From: CBDBIG01 sp965205845 [NCBI: bacterium]
GTDB lineage: Bacteria > SAR324
Length of the DNA stretch: 64,000 nucleotides
Direction: 5' to 3'
Assembly: GCA_965205845.1 (NCBI GenBank)
Contig: CBDBIG010000003.1
Location: forward strand, 434,001-498,000
The notes beneath the pieces are model-generated. The model was not told the DNA's origin, ran no database searches, and saw only the letters and a list, made by a program, of their open reading frames with translations. Of this stretch, positions 1-8,767 are shown one piece after another. The stretch's first letter is position 1. Each line of letters opens with the position of its first letter. The position numbers and the translations under genes are program-made.

Positions 1-960
1 GATTCAAGCGATGGCACACTAGACGTGTTGCGACATCTTTGCCACCACCACCCGCATATCCGTTTTATTCATCGTATTCACCGCCGCGGACTGGCTTCCG
101 CTTGCATCGAAGGGATGCTCTCGAGCGCGGCAGATGTATTTGCGGTGATGGATGGGGATTTGCAACATGATGAGACCATGCTCCCTAAAATGCTGAGCTT
201 GCTTGAGGAGGAAAACCTTGACATGGTCTCAGCCAGCAGGTTCCTCCCGAATAGCACCCTCGAAGATTTTTCAGCCTTGCGTCAAAAGTTGAGTCGCTGG
301 GGCAATTGGCTTGCGAACCTTCGGATCAACCCTCCCTTGACCGATCCTTTAACAGGCTTTTTCGTCATTCGCGCCAACGTATTTTTACCCATAGCGAGGC
401 ATTTGAGCCAGCAAGGGTTTAAAATTTTGGTGGATATTTTGCTTACAACGCAAAAACCCCTGCGATACCGCGAGGTCCCCATGGTGTTTCACAAGCGCAG
501 CCATGGCAGTAGCAAACTCAACCATTTTGTGATGCTTCAGTTTTTATACATGGTTTTGGACAAAAGCCTTGGGCACTTAATCCCCTTGCGGTTCTTACTC
601 TATACGCTGTCTGGCATTGGAGGCATGCTGGTAAACATTGGCATCCTTGGGGTGGGCTTGTTCGTTTTCAAGCAGCCTTTTGAGATTTCCCAAGGCATGG
701 CCGCAACCATCGCGATCAGTGTCAATTTTCTTAACAATAACTACATCACCTACCATGAGAGACGCCTGCAGGGTAGAAAGGCACTGCTGGGTTTGCTGCG
801 GTTTTACTGTGTGTGTGCCGTTGGCCTTTTTTGTAACGTGGGGGCGGCGCGGTTTCTATTTTTGAATGAAACCCCTTGGTATATTGCAGGATTGCTTGGT
901 TTTTTGCTGGGTGGGGTTTGGAATCATGCGGTTTCATCGCATTTTGTGTGGAAAAAATAA
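1..960 (+). CDS. GT2 glycosyltransferase fused to a GtrA membrane domain (5' end outside window)
   Basis: This is the 3' part of a dolichol-phosphate-mannose-synthase-like family 2 glycosyltransferase. The frame is open from base 1 and begins with DSSDGT, the usual GT2 nucleotide-binding stretch (DDxSxDGT), so the true start lies upstream. The next motifs are GLASACIEG and VMDGDLQHD, the second being the metal-binding DxD-like site. The last ~120 residues are four hydrophobic helices of the GtrA type, starting near LIPLRFLLYTLSGIGG. GT2-GtrA fusions transfer a sugar to or from a polyprenyl phosphate at the inner membrane, for cell-envelope glycan or lipid decoration. The gene ends with TAA at 958-960. 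The sugar and acceptor cannot be told from the sequence. Confidence 0.88.
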   Translation, partial: DSSDGTLDVLRHLCHHHPHIRFIHRIHRRGLASACIEGMLSSAADVFAVMDGDLQHDETMLPKMLSLLEEENLDMVSASRFLPNSTLEDFSALRQKLSRWGNWLANLRINPPLTDPLTGFFVIRANVFLPIARHLSQQGFKILVDILLTTQKPLRYREVPMVFHKRSHGSSKLNHFVMLQFLYMVLDKSLGHLIPLRFLLYTLSGIGGMLVNIGILGVGLFVFKQPFEISQGMAATIAISVNFLNNNYITYHERRLQGRKALLGLLRFYCVCAVGLFCNVGAARFLFLNETPWYIAGLLGFLLGGVWNHAVSSHFVWKK

Positions 961-1585
961 GGCTAAAAAAACCTTTGCCAACCCCAAAAAGCCTTCGCTG
1001 CCATTGAGGCGCACCTCTGACCTCGGGCAAATGCATCTTTCGCGTGATCTATGTGGGAATGGCCGTAGCCAAGATTGACCAGCCCATTATAATCTCGTCA
1101 TCCATCGCTGGATGTAAATCATGGGCACAATCGCCAGGGCGTTTTTTGATGGGGGGTTTGGAAGGCCATTTCTATTAAGATTAGATGATTGTTTTGATTG
1201 AATAAAAAAATAACCATGCTGTGAACAAGTGTAAATTATCGCCAGTTTCTTTAAAAACTGTAACCGAATTGTAAACACCTCCTCATTCTTTCTCCCAATA
1301 TTCAAACTGTATTTCTTTGCTGGTCTACGATCTGAGGCTGGTACTTCTGAATAGATTGATTCCTTCGAAAAAATTCAAGGGTTAATGTCAGGGAATCTTT
1401 ATCCTGGTTTCAGAGGCCATGGCTATGTCCTGTGCGGCGATTTTGCTTTCAGGTTGAGTCTTTACCTTTTGGTTAAATGTTTCACACGCGATTAAATGCT
1501 GGAAAAAATAGATGCTTGGTTTACCAAGTGTTTGTTTTGGGATGGGGTATGTGGGGTGTGAGTGTATAACGCGAACAGGGTCATT

Positions 1586-1729
1586 CACTTAGGGCTACCT
1601 AAGTGTCTTTGCTATCCTTCGGTGAAGGATAGCACCCCTTGTTTTTCAAACAAGGCAGGGCGGGGCAAGGGACTCCGAAGCCATGATGCAATGGAATACC
1701 TTTTTTTTAAAAAAAGTGTATTACACTTT
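1586..1729. other. Cluster of consecutive hairpins
   Basis: Three perfect hairpins follow one another: 1586-1605 (8-bp stem CACTTAGG, 4-nt loop), 1611-1633 (10-bp stem GCTATCCTTC, 3-nt loop) and 1637-1655 (8-bp stem CCTTGTTT, 3-nt loop). Further on, 1696-1724 forms an A/T-rich stem with one mismatch, and 1715-1729 is an alternative 7-bp stem. No run of U follows the first three, so they are not ordinary terminators. They may be a structured RNA, a single-strand DNA signal or the remains of a mobile element. No gene can be assigned. Confidence 0.6.
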
Positions 1730-1743
1730 GCGTATCCTGCCAT

Positions 1744-1907
1744 TTCTCAAGTGGCCCTTTAGAGTAGAAAGTTGCGGTTTGCCCTTGTAAGGACTGCGGT
1801 TTTGTTACGGGGTTCCCGCTATCTCTTCTCAAGTGGCCCTTTAGAGTAGAAAGTTGCGGTTTGCCCTTGTAAGGACTGCGGTTTTGTTACGGGGTTCCCG
1901 CTATCTC
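1744..1907. repeat. 82-bp tandem duplication, two copies
   Basis: Two identical 82-bp units lie head to tail, 1744-1825 and 1826-1907. Each runs from TTCTCAAGTGGCCC to CCCGCTATCTC. No open frame with coding character crosses them. Unlike the other tandem duplications in the window, this one is not attached to the 3' end of a recognisable gene. Confidence 0.9.
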
Positions 1908-2102
1908 TCAAAATTGGCAAGGCAAATGGCTGGCTGTGCGCTTGTCTTTGAACACGATGGAATTGACCAATCTAAGGCGAATTAAGAAGGGATTGAATTT
2001 ACCCATGCGCAGGTTGTTTTTTGAGGCGGTGCGCATGTTGCGCGCTGATTTATTGGAGCGATGACCTAGGAATTTTTTATTAACTGTGAATGGGGGGATT
2101 AT

Positions 2103-2407
2103 ATGATTCGAATGTTGTATTTTGGGGTGCTGGTCTGTGCCATGTTTGGTTTTGGGTTGTTGTTTGAGGCAAACCTGGTATTTGTTCAAGGCGATTCCTT
2201 TGCCAGGGCTACTTCCACCCTTGAATAGGGTGATTGATGGCTTGAGCGGTGGGGTGGCACGCGCCGCTTTAACTCTAGCCTTGGTGGTGGTAGGGCTTCT
2301 TGCTTTCACAGGGCGGGTGAAACGGGGGGGTGTTTGGTGCCCTTGCGGTGGGGTCTATCTTCATCGTTACGGCAGGCGAGATTGCCAAAATTGAATTTAG
2401 GCTATAA
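2103..2407 (+). pseudogene. VirB2/TrbC-like pilin remnant, frameshifted
   Basis: A strong ribosome-binding run (GGGGGG) precedes ATG 2103, which opens a signal-peptide-like start (MIRMLYFGVLVCAMFGFG). After a frame change the sequence reads LSGGVARAALTLALVVVG, then LLAFTGRVKRG. After a second change, at a run of seven G near 2324-2330, it reads FGALAVGSIFIVTAGEIA and ends with TAA. The two hydrophobic segments around a short basic FTGR turn resemble VirB2/TrbC pilins of type IV secretion systems. Removing one G restores the frame at the second site. The match is by eye only. No other secretion-system gene is nearby, so it would be an isolated remnant. Confidence 0.45.
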
Positions 2408-2419
2408 GGAGTCACACCC

Positions 2420-2782
2420 ATGCAACACGCAGGCAAAGCAAGCATTAAAATTGACGGCGACACCCTGCCCACCAAGGATGGCGCCACCCTTGACATCGGC
2501 GGGGTCAAGCGCAACACCGTCATCGGGGGCAACAAGGTGCTAGGCTACGCAGAAGAACCAATGCCTGCCCGCGTTGAATGCGAAGTGTTTGTGGGCAAGG
2601 GCACCAGCCTTGAGCGCTGGCGGCAGGTTGAAGACGCCACGATTACCTTTGAAACCGACACAGGCAACGTGTACGTCTTGCCAAATGCCTGGCTAACCGA
2701 CCCCCCTGCGCTCACAGAGGCAAAAGACGGCAGCACCGCCCGCCTCGTATTTGAAGCCGTGGATGCAAAGGAGATTGCTTAA
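2420..2782 (+). CDS. Mu-like phage tail tube protein
   Basis: This 120-residue protein has the start typical of the Mu gpM family: a short basic N-terminus, then LPTKDGATLDIGGVKR, followed by a GYAEEPMPARVECEV stretch. Tail tube subunits stack into the channel inside a contractile sheath. AAGGAG lies 8-9 nt before the ATG. It is one of few intact genes in the phage block and sits at the 5' end of what remains of the tail module. The sheath gene normally upstream is missing. Confidence 0.82.
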   Translation: MQHAGKASIKIDGDTLPTKDGATLDIGGVKRNTVIGGNKVLGYAEEPMPARVECEVFVGKGTSLERWRQVEDATITFETDTGNVYVLPNAWLTDPPALTEAKDGSTARLVFEAVDAKEIA

Positions 2783-3003
2783 ATGAAAGAGGTTTTGCTT
2801 ACCCAAGGCTGCCTGTTGGCGGGCTGGTGCGCTTAAAAGCCAGCCAGGGGGGGCTCAACGGCGATGCCCTGGTGCAAGGGGTGCGGGTTTTTTTAAGCGA
2901 GGAGGGACCTAAATTAAGCATCTACCTCACCCACCCCGCAGCCTACCAAGCCAAGCCAAACCCAAGTGCACTAGCGCGGCCTTTTTTAATCCGGAGCACC
3001 TAG
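2783..3003 (+). pseudogene. Remnant of Mu gp44/gpP-like baseplate hub (C-terminus only)
   Basis: An ATG directly after the tube gene stop opens a frame (MKEVLLTQG) that soon stops. Another frame then carries LVRLKASQGGLNGDALVQG, VRVFLSEEGPKLSIYLTH, PAAYQAKPN and ends at TAG 3001-3003. The last part resembles the C-terminus of the Mu gp44 hub family (a hydrophobic strand, a small turn, then a strand ending in a proline-rich tail). Mu-like phages carry gp41, tape-measure, gp43 and gp44 between tube and gp45. Here all but this scrap is gone, indicating an internal deletion. Assignment by eye. Confidence 0.45.
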
Positions 3004-3006
3004 GCG

Positions 3007-3342
3007 ATGATAACAGGGTTTAAAAACATGGTGCGCCGTCTGCTCTTGGCGAGGGTTGACAGCCCGAGCAAGGTGCAAGTGCAAGGCCTTGGGGCCCAAG
3101 CGCTAGAGGCCGAGCGCTTTTTGCCTTGGGGGTTTGCCTCACAACCCACAGCTGGCCAGCAAGCGTTGGTGGTGTTTGTGGGCGGCGCCCAAAGCGCCCC
3201 CGTGGCGCTGGGTGAAAGCGCCAAAAGCGCCCCTGCCCTAGCCCAAGGGGAGGTAAAGATTTATGCCCAAGGAGGCGCCAGCGTCCACTTGAAAGCAGAC
3301 GGCAATGTGGTGGTGCAACCAGGCGCAGCCAAGGCAAGGTGA
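3007..3342 (+). CDS. Mu gp45-like baseplate assembly protein (V)
   Basis: This 111-residue protein follows the gp45 pattern: an arginine-rich start (MVRRLLLARVD), KVQVQGLGAQALEAERFLP, WGFASQPTAGQQALVVFVGG, and then GEVKIYAQGGASVHLKADGN. Gp45 forms the trimeric membrane-piercing spike of Mu-type tails. It is shorter than full family members and lacks most of the C-terminal spike helix. Its TGA overlaps the next ATG (TGATG at 3340-3344), consistent with translational coupling. Confidence 0.72.
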   Translation: MITGFKNMVRRLLLARVDSPSKVQVQGLGAQALEAERFLPWGFASQPTAGQQALVVFVGGAQSAPVALGESAKSAPALAQGEVKIYAQGGASVHLKADGNVVVQPGAAKAR

Positions 3343-3464
3343 TGTTAGGCGAGCAAAGCCTTAACCCCATGCAAGGGGTGGTGACAGGGGAGTGCGTGTG
3401 CGCTTTTACAGGCAACCCACACCCCCAAGCCAGCCAAGTGGTGTTCGCCAAAAAGGAGGCCTAA
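3342..3464 (+). CDS. Small phage protein after gp45
   Basis: A 40-residue frame starts in the TGATG overlap with the gp45-like gene and reads MLGEQSLNPMQGVVTGECVC, then AFTGNPHPQASQVVFAKK. It ends at TAA 3462-3464. The Gly-rich, Cys-containing form is typical of small proteins found after gp45 in Mu-like prophages, but no function is known to me. It may equally be the shifted C-terminal end of the gp45-like product. Confidence 0.5.
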   Translation: MLGEQSLNPMQGVVTGECVCAFTGNPHPQASQVVFAKKEA

Positions 3465-3467
3465 CCG

Positions 3468-3662
3468 ATGCCCTTAAACCCAGAGGCTCAAAGCCTCTTT
3501 AATGAAAGAAAAAACTAGATGCGCTGCCCCCAAATGCAGCAGGCATTGAAAACTTACTCGCCTCTTGCGCAGACGGTGGTCGAACACATCCAAAATAACG
3601 CCAAGGTGGGCGTGCAAGGGGTGCAAACAGGGGGCGGGGCCGCCACGGGGAGGATCACATGA
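3468..3662 (+). pseudogene. Frameshifted small phage structural gene
   Basis: ATG 3468 gives MPLNPEAQSLFNERKN and stops. Dropping one A in the A-run at about 3509-3514 continues the frame as KLDALPPNAAGIENLLASCADG. A further frame then carries KTYSPLAQTVVEHIQNNAKV up to the TGA at 3660-3662, which overlaps the next ATG. The pieces read as one protein of roughly 60 residues broken twice. Its position between gp45- and gp46-like genes marks it as part of the baseplate block. Function unknown. Confidence 0.5.
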
Positions 3663-4040
3663 GCGACCTCGGATTAACCTTGAATAAGGAAGAAGGCACG
3701 GGCGATTTGACCCTCAAAAACGGGGAAATTGCAACCGATGCCCAAGGCCTTAAAACCGCCGTTATCGTCAGTCTGCTGAGCGATGCAAGGGCAAAAGAGG
3801 ACCAGCCCTTGCCCGATGGAAGCAACAAGCGCCGCGGCTGGTGGGACGCGAAAAAATACGCCCGCGACGGCACTCCGTTGCCAAAGGGAAGCCCGGCGCG
3901 CCCTTGATTGGCTTAAAAAGGAAGGCTTAACCCAAAATATGGAGGTCAAAACCCAGCAAAAGGGCGAGCAGATTGCCCTTAAACTTCAGGTAGAAGGCTT
4001 CGAAATTCTCTTGCAACCCTTCGTATCACAAAGCGATTGA
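3659..4040 (+). pseudogene. Mu gp46-like baseplate protein (W), frameshifted
   Basis: The first frame (82 codons from ATG 3659) has the gp46 features: GDLTLKNGEIATDAQGLKTA, VIVSLLSDARA, and QPLPDGSNKRRGWW. It breaks near 3880-3900. The C-terminal part (REARRALDWLKKEGLTQNME, then LKLQVEGFEILLQPF) continues in another frame to TGA 4038-4040. Gp46/gp25-like proteins join the baseplate wedges to the sheath. One shift makes the gene non-functional unless it is an assembly error. Confidence 0.7.
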
Positions 4041-5102
4041 CCATGCCATTCCAAACTCCGACTTTGCCCGAATTAAAGGCACGCGCAAAGGCAGACCTTG
4101 CCTTACAAATAGGGGTGTTGCCCTCGCGAGGGGTGGCCCATGTGTTAGCCAGCATCCACGCTGCCGCCATGCGCGGGCTTTACCTCCACCAACAAACCCT
4201 AGCCCAAGACCTCTTCCCCGACACCGCCCAAGCAGACGCCCTTGAACGCTGGGCAGGCATTTGGGGTGTCACCCGCACCCCAGCAGCCAGGGCAGTCGGT
4301 CAAGTGGTGTTTCAAGGCCAAGCAGGCGCTTGGGTGCCCCTTGGCTTAGGCTTGCAAAGCCAGCGCAACCAAACCTACACCACCAGCCAAAGCGGGGTGC
4401 TGGCCACCAACGGGCAAGCGACCCTCGCCGTGCGTGCTGATAAAGGCGGGGCGGCAGGCAACCTAGCAACAGGTAGCACGCTCACCCTAAGCAGCACCGT
4501 GCTCGGGGTTGAACCCGAGGCAAGGGTCGCAACAGGCGGGCTTGTCGGTGGCGCACCCCAAGAGACGGATGATGCCCTGCGCGCACGCCTGCTGGCACGC
4601 ATTCGCGCCCAAGAACGCCTTGGCAGCGTAGCCGACTACAAAGCCTGGGCTTTGGGCCGTCCCTGGCGTTGATCGCGCCTGGGCTTTTGCCCATTACGGG
4701 GGCGAGGCAGGCGTGGTCGCCGTGTTTATCACCGTGCCCAGCACCAATGACGACCCCCGAGCCAACCCTGCCAAGCTGCAAGAGGTGCAAACAGCCCTCG
4801 ATGCCCTGCGCCCAGCGGGCGCTGTGTTGCGCACGCTGACCCCAGCCTTGTTGCCTGTGAATGTCCAAGCAAGCATCGCCCCCCTCACCCCACCCTTGCA
4901 AACGGCTGTGCGAGCCGAATTGGCCAATGCCCTTCACCAAGCCGCCCGCCCTGGTGCCAGCCTGGCGCGTAGCGTGATTGAAGCAGCCTTTGCCAGGGTG
5001 GAAGGATTAACATCATGGAATATCACCAGGCCCCGCGAGGCAACCCAACCCGCAGCAGGCAACCTGCCCGTGCTGGGCACCGTTACGTTGAGGGCAGGCT
5101 AA
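4037..5102 (+). pseudogene. Mu gp47-like baseplate J protein, frameshifted
   Basis: This is a baseplate wedge protein of the J/gp47 family. The first frame (211 codons) shows the N-terminal LERWAGIWGVTRTPA and the domain signature DKGGAAGNLATGSTLTLSS. It continues with QETDDALRARLLARIRAQ and GSVADYKAWAL. It terminates early at about 4670 because of a one-base shift near 4650. The protein resumes as VPGVDRAWAFAHYGGEAGVV and reads to TAA 5100-5102. ATG 4037 overlaps the previous stop. The total length fits the family if the shift is ignored. Confidence 0.78.
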
Positions 5103-5103
5103 A

Positions 5104-5631
5104 ATGACCAATACACAGACTTATACCCAAGCCCTCGCAGGGCTACTGCCCCCAGGGGCAGCTTGGCAAGGGCGCAATCTGCAAAGGCTGCTTAGCGCCT
5201 GGGCTACGGGTTTGGTGCGTAGCGCCAACAGCCTGCAAACCTTGCTAGGCGAAGCAAACCCAGCCAATAGCAGCGACCTGTTGCCCGAGTGGGAACGCCT
5301 GCTGGGGATTGTGCCCTTGGATAGTAGTAGCATTCAGGCAGAACGCCGCGAGGTGGTGTTGTCTCGCCTAGCAAGCGGGGTGCCCACCACCGATACAGCG
5401 CTCCTTGCCCTGGCTGGCGCGCTAGGCTGGAGGCTGGCCTTTACCTACTTTATCCCCGCACGCGTAAGCAAAGCGCGCCTTGGCACACGGGGTTATGGCG
5501 CACCTTGGGTGTTTGCCAAGCGCATCACGGGCACCCCCAGTCCTAGCGAAGCCGTAAACGCACAAACCCTACGCACCATACTCACCACCTACCAGCCCGC
5601 CCACGAAGCGTGGCGCTGGGTGCTAACCTAA
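5104..5631 (+). CDS. Mu gp48-like tail protein (YmfQ/DUF2313)
   Basis: This 175-residue protein carries the family pattern: LAGLLPPGAAWQG near the N-terminus, LLPEWERLLGI in the middle and TILTTYQPAHEAWRWVL at the end. Members lie between gp47 and the tail fibre in Mu-like phages and are thought to connect fibres to the baseplate. It starts 1 nt after the gp47-like stop and is uninterrupted, unusual in this block. Confidence 0.8.
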   Translation: MTNTQTYTQALAGLLPPGAAWQGRNLQRLLSAWATGLVRSANSLQTLLGEANPANSSDLLPEWERLLGIVPLDSSSIQAERREVVLSRLASGVPTTDTALLALAGALGWRLAFTYFIPARVSKARLGTRGYGAPWVFAKRITGTPSPSEAVNAQTLRTILTTYQPAHEAWRWVLT

Positions 5632-5648
5632 AAGGAGAAGTCAAAGGA

Positions 5649-6606
5649 ATGGCAACAAATACACCCGCCAATTGGGAAGAGCGCATTCCCCTTTTTGACG
5701 AGGGCGACCCCCTGACAGGGCGCGAGGCCACCCTGCTCACCGCCGATGGGCAAAATATCTGGCGTGCTCTGGCAATGGGCCTCGCACAAAGCCACGCCCT
5801 GCCCGCAAACGCGACCCACGCGCAAATTATGGAGGCTTTTATGCAAGGCCACGCCCTTACAGGGGAAATCAAAACCTTTGGGGGGGCCGCTGCCCCCGGG
5901 GGCTGGTTGCTTTGCAACGGGGCACGGGTTAGCAGCACCACCTACGCCGCCCTGTTTGGGGCGCTTGGGCAGCGATACGCGCCCGATGTGCTGCTGAGCG
6001 CTGCTTTTGCCCTCACCACGGCAAGGAGCCTTGAAAGCATGGGCTTTTTAAAATGGGGACAGGGTGCGCTTTGAGGCCTACGACGCTACAGGCGCAGCGA
6101 TTGACCTCCCCACCCCTTTGAGCAAAACCACCCCCTATACCCTGGGCATCGCCACAGATGCCACCCATGACTTTAGCCCGATCGATGCCAGTGGCACAGC
6201 CGTTGTTCCCACAGCCCAAAGCAAGGGGCGTCTCGTGATGTCTAAAGCGGACACCTTGACCCTCCCCGACCTCCGCGGGCGAACCCCCATTGGGGCCGGG
6301 CAAGGGGAAGGCTTAACGCTGCGGGCGTTGGGCATACAAGGCGGGGATGAGGAAATGCAGGAGCACACCCACAGAGTATTGAGTGAAACAACAGGGGGTT
6401 ACGGCTCAGTAAACGATTTGGCTGGAGCTCAAGCACTCTTGGGGCAAGATATCTCAGGCCATGGAAATAGGTCAAGAAACTATCTGCTCAATACATACGG
6501 TGGTAATGCTGCGTACCCGTCAATACCTTACGTTCAAGCAACAGGCACGGGTCAAAGCGGGAACATGCAGCCCTACCTGCCGCTTCACTACATCATCAAA
6601 ACTTAA
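5649..6606 (+). pseudogene. Phage tail fibre with collar domain, frameshifted
   Basis: The first frame from ATG 5649 (preceded by AAAGGAGA) contains the tail-collar signature: FGGAAAPGGWLLCNGARVSS, then YAALFGALGQRYA. It stops at 6074. A second frame carries NGDRVRFEAYDATGAA, then LPDLRGRTPIGAGQGEGLTL and the C-terminal NMQPYLPLHYIIKT, normal for collar proteins. The shift lies in the T/A run near 6046-6054. Collar-domain fibres recognise the host surface. An alternative upstream ATG at 5610 would overlap the gp48-like gene and lacks a good ribosome-binding site. Confidence 0.75.
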
Positions 6607-6617
6607 AAAAGGTTTTT

Positions 6618-7001
6618 ATGGAACTCATCATTACCCAAAGCACGATTACCCTGGGCGAATACACGGCCAGTTTAGCCGACTTTGCCCAAGACTACGGCCA
6701 GCGAGCCTCAGCCCCTGCGCATCCTGACAGTGCCCGTTCCTATCATCGAGGCGTGCGCCACGCATCCCACACCAAGCACGGCCAAACCGATGGCGGGCCA
6801 CTGGTTTGGGCCCAAGGCGATGCCATCATTGCAGCCCTGCCCACACTGCTTGCCAAGCAAAAAGCAAGGGAAGAGGCCCAACAAGGGGCAAGACAGGCCG
6901 AACAAGGGGCAAGCCAAGATTTGGACAGCCAAGGGCAAGGGCAAGGGGCAAGAACAGGGCGGGGATGCTTAAAGGAAGTAAATCATGAAAAGTTTTTTTA
7001 A
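6618..7001 (+). CDS. Small phage protein with Gln/Gly-rich tail, possibly frameshifted
   Basis: This frame starts 11 nt after the fibre stop with AAAAGG upstream and reads MELIITQSTITLGEYTASLA. Around 6700-6830 two frames look equally plausible. The end is a run of short direct repeats (AGGGGCAAG variants) encoding Gln, Gly and Lys. By position it could be a tail-fibre assembly or lysis-linked gene, but the sequence does not say which. It overlaps the start of the methylase by 17 nt. Confidence 0.4.
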   Translation: MELIITQSTITLGEYTASLADFAQDYGQRASAPAHPDSARSYHRGVRHASHTKHGQTDGGPLVWAQGDAIIAALPTLLAKQKAREEAQQGARQAEQGASQDLDSQGQGQGARTGRGCLKEVNHEKFF

Positions 7002-7951
7002 TAGAAAAGGAGGCAAGCGTTTGCTGGCCAAAAGATTGGCTGGCGTGATTGATGCCGTGCCACACACATGCTATTGCGAGCCCTTTATGGGGGCAGCCCA
7101 CGTCTTTTTTGCGCGACAACGCACACGCACTATTTCTGAAGTGCTAAACGATATTGACGGGGAATTGGTGAACCTATTTCGCGTGCTTAAATACCACAAG
7201 GAGGCGTTTTTGCAGGGCTTGGAGTGGGGGGTCTACGCGCGGGAGGTATTTGAAAACCTGAAACAACAAAACCCAGACACCATGACCGATATCCAGCGCG
7301 CCCAACGCTTTTTTTGCCTGCACAAAATGTCTTTTGACAGCGAAACTAGACAGTTTGGCTACTCAAAAAAACAGCCAACAATCACCCTGCAACCCTTAAA
7401 AATCCTTTAAGCAAGCCCACGCGGCCCTGAAAAGGGTGCATCTTGAGTGCTTGCCTTGGCAAGATGTGCTCACTCGCTACGATTCAAAAGAAACCTTGTT
7501 CTACCTTGACCCACCCTACCACGGGCACGAAAACGACTATGGCAAGGGGGTTTTTGCGAGGGAAGATTACGCCGCAATGGCAGGCAAATTGGCTAACTTG
7601 AAGGGCAAGTTTCTCCTGAGCATCAACGACACACCCAAAATGCGCGCGTATTTTGCGCGGTTCGACCGCTACCAGATTAAAACGCACTACACCCTAGGCT
7701 TGCATGCTGTTGTCGGGAAAAAACAGGTATGCGAATTGCTATACACAAACTTAGCACCTGAGGCCATGAAAACCGTAAAAGTGGCCTCGCCATACCCACA
7801 ACATCGCAAGGATAAGGAAAAAAACATGTGTCCCTTTACACCCGCAAGCCCCTTTCATCGCCGTGGGTCATTGAATATTTTACGCAAAAAACATGCCGAA
7901 ACAAATAGACCCCAGAATGACCAGTGTAAAAGCATGTCTCCCAAAGTGTAA
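6985..7951 (+). pseudogene. Dam-like (D12 class) DNA adenine methylase, frameshifted
   Basis: The N-terminal frame has FFNRKGGKRLLAKRLAGVID, the SAM-binding motif CEPFMGAAHVFF and LNDIDGELVNLFRVLK, as in D12-class adenine-N6 methyltransferases. It ends at 7410 because of a one-base shift near 7405. The next frame continues with KQAHAALKRVHLECLPW, the catalytic motif TLFYLDPPYHG (DPPY) and LKGKFLLSINDTP. Phages use such enzymes to protect their DNA or mimic host methylation. AAAGGAAG precedes ATG 6985. The C-terminal ~50 codons look non-native. Confidence 0.82.
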
Positions 7952-7991
7952 AAGCATGTGAACGTTTACAGTGGTCATTTTACCCTTGTTT

Positions 7992-8566
7992 CATCTGTGT
8001 TTTGTCACCATAGCCCATTACACGGGCGCGCGCAGCCGTGAGGTTTTTTACCTTCCTTGGTCAAACATTGCTTTAGGTGAAGGGCGTATTTATATCCGTT
8101 CCCATACCTTGTTTAATGTGAAGGTAAGGACGTGAAAAAATTCTGCCGATGACTCCAGCCTTACGCGCATTTCTTGGTGAGGAACGCCGTGCCTATCTTG
8201 ATGAAGTGTGGCTATTAGACGATGAAAAAGGCGGGCTGGCTTATGCAGCACCTCACGCGCTTACATTGGGTATGCACCGTCATTTTAAGGCATTGGGCTT
8301 TGCAGGAAGAGGGAATAAACCTATCCATGGGCATCGCGCAGCTCTTGTTAGTAGGCTATGGAGCGGTGGGGGTCGATTTGTCGGTTGTGCAGAAAGCATT
8401 AGGCCATAGTGCCATTACCGTAACACAAGGTTACCTTCCCAACACAACCCCAGTGGTAGAAGCTGCTTTCGATGATATCGAAAGACATAGGTGTTGCAAA
8501 AATACTCGCAAAAACTGTAAACAAACCTGTAAACAGGCATTAAATAAAATCTACTCATCCTCGTAA
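7992..8566 (+). pseudogene. Tyrosine integrase remnant (catalytic domain only)
   Basis: Three frames together give the catalytic half of a phage integrase. The first is YTGARSREVFYLPWSNIALG with the first catalytic Arg (TGAR), then EGRIYIRSHTLFNVK. One extra T near 8133-8134 leads to EKILPMTPALRAFL, then PIHGHRA (the HxxR box). A further shift near 8355 leads to GVDLSVVQKALGHSAITVTQ, followed by the tyrosine in GYLPNT. The N-terminal DNA-binding domain is absent. It ends 15 nt before a tRNA-Gly fragment, the expected location of an integrase next to its attachment site. Confidence 0.75.
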
Positions 8567-8580
8567 AGCCTTGTAAAACA

Positions 8581-8628
8581 AAGAGCGGGAGACGGGATTC
8601 GAACCCGCGACCCTCAGCTTGGAAGGCT
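8581..8628 (-). other. tRNA-Gly 3'-end fragment, probable integrase attachment site
   Basis: Read on the minus strand, 8584-8628 is identical to the last 45 nt (anticodon arm to discriminator base) of tRNA-Gly(TCC) at 40973-41017. Three further bases after the tRNA end also match, giving 48 nt. A partial tRNA 3' end next to an integrase is the usual product of tRNA-targeted integration. The only intact copy in the window lies 32 kb away in the opposite orientation. Confidence 0.8.
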
Positions 8629-8767
8629 TGGTTTCCCTGCAAGGGAGCGTGTGCCAAAAAATACTGAGGAAGTGGAGGTGATACCCTTATCGCAATTGAG
8701 GTAAAGAGGGGGCCATCCCAAAAACGGCCATGCACGTGATGGGTTGATGTTTGAGTGTGGGTGTCAT

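Larger units (their letters stand above)
961..2102. other. Non-coding stretch with hairpins and a tandem repeat
   Basis: No open frame here looks like a protein on either strand. The part from about 1130 to 1560 is visibly more A+T-rich than the flanks. It holds the hairpin cluster at 1586-1729 and the 82-bp tandem duplication at 1744-1907, listed separately. It separates the glycosyltransferase from the phage-derived region. Confidence 0.6.
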
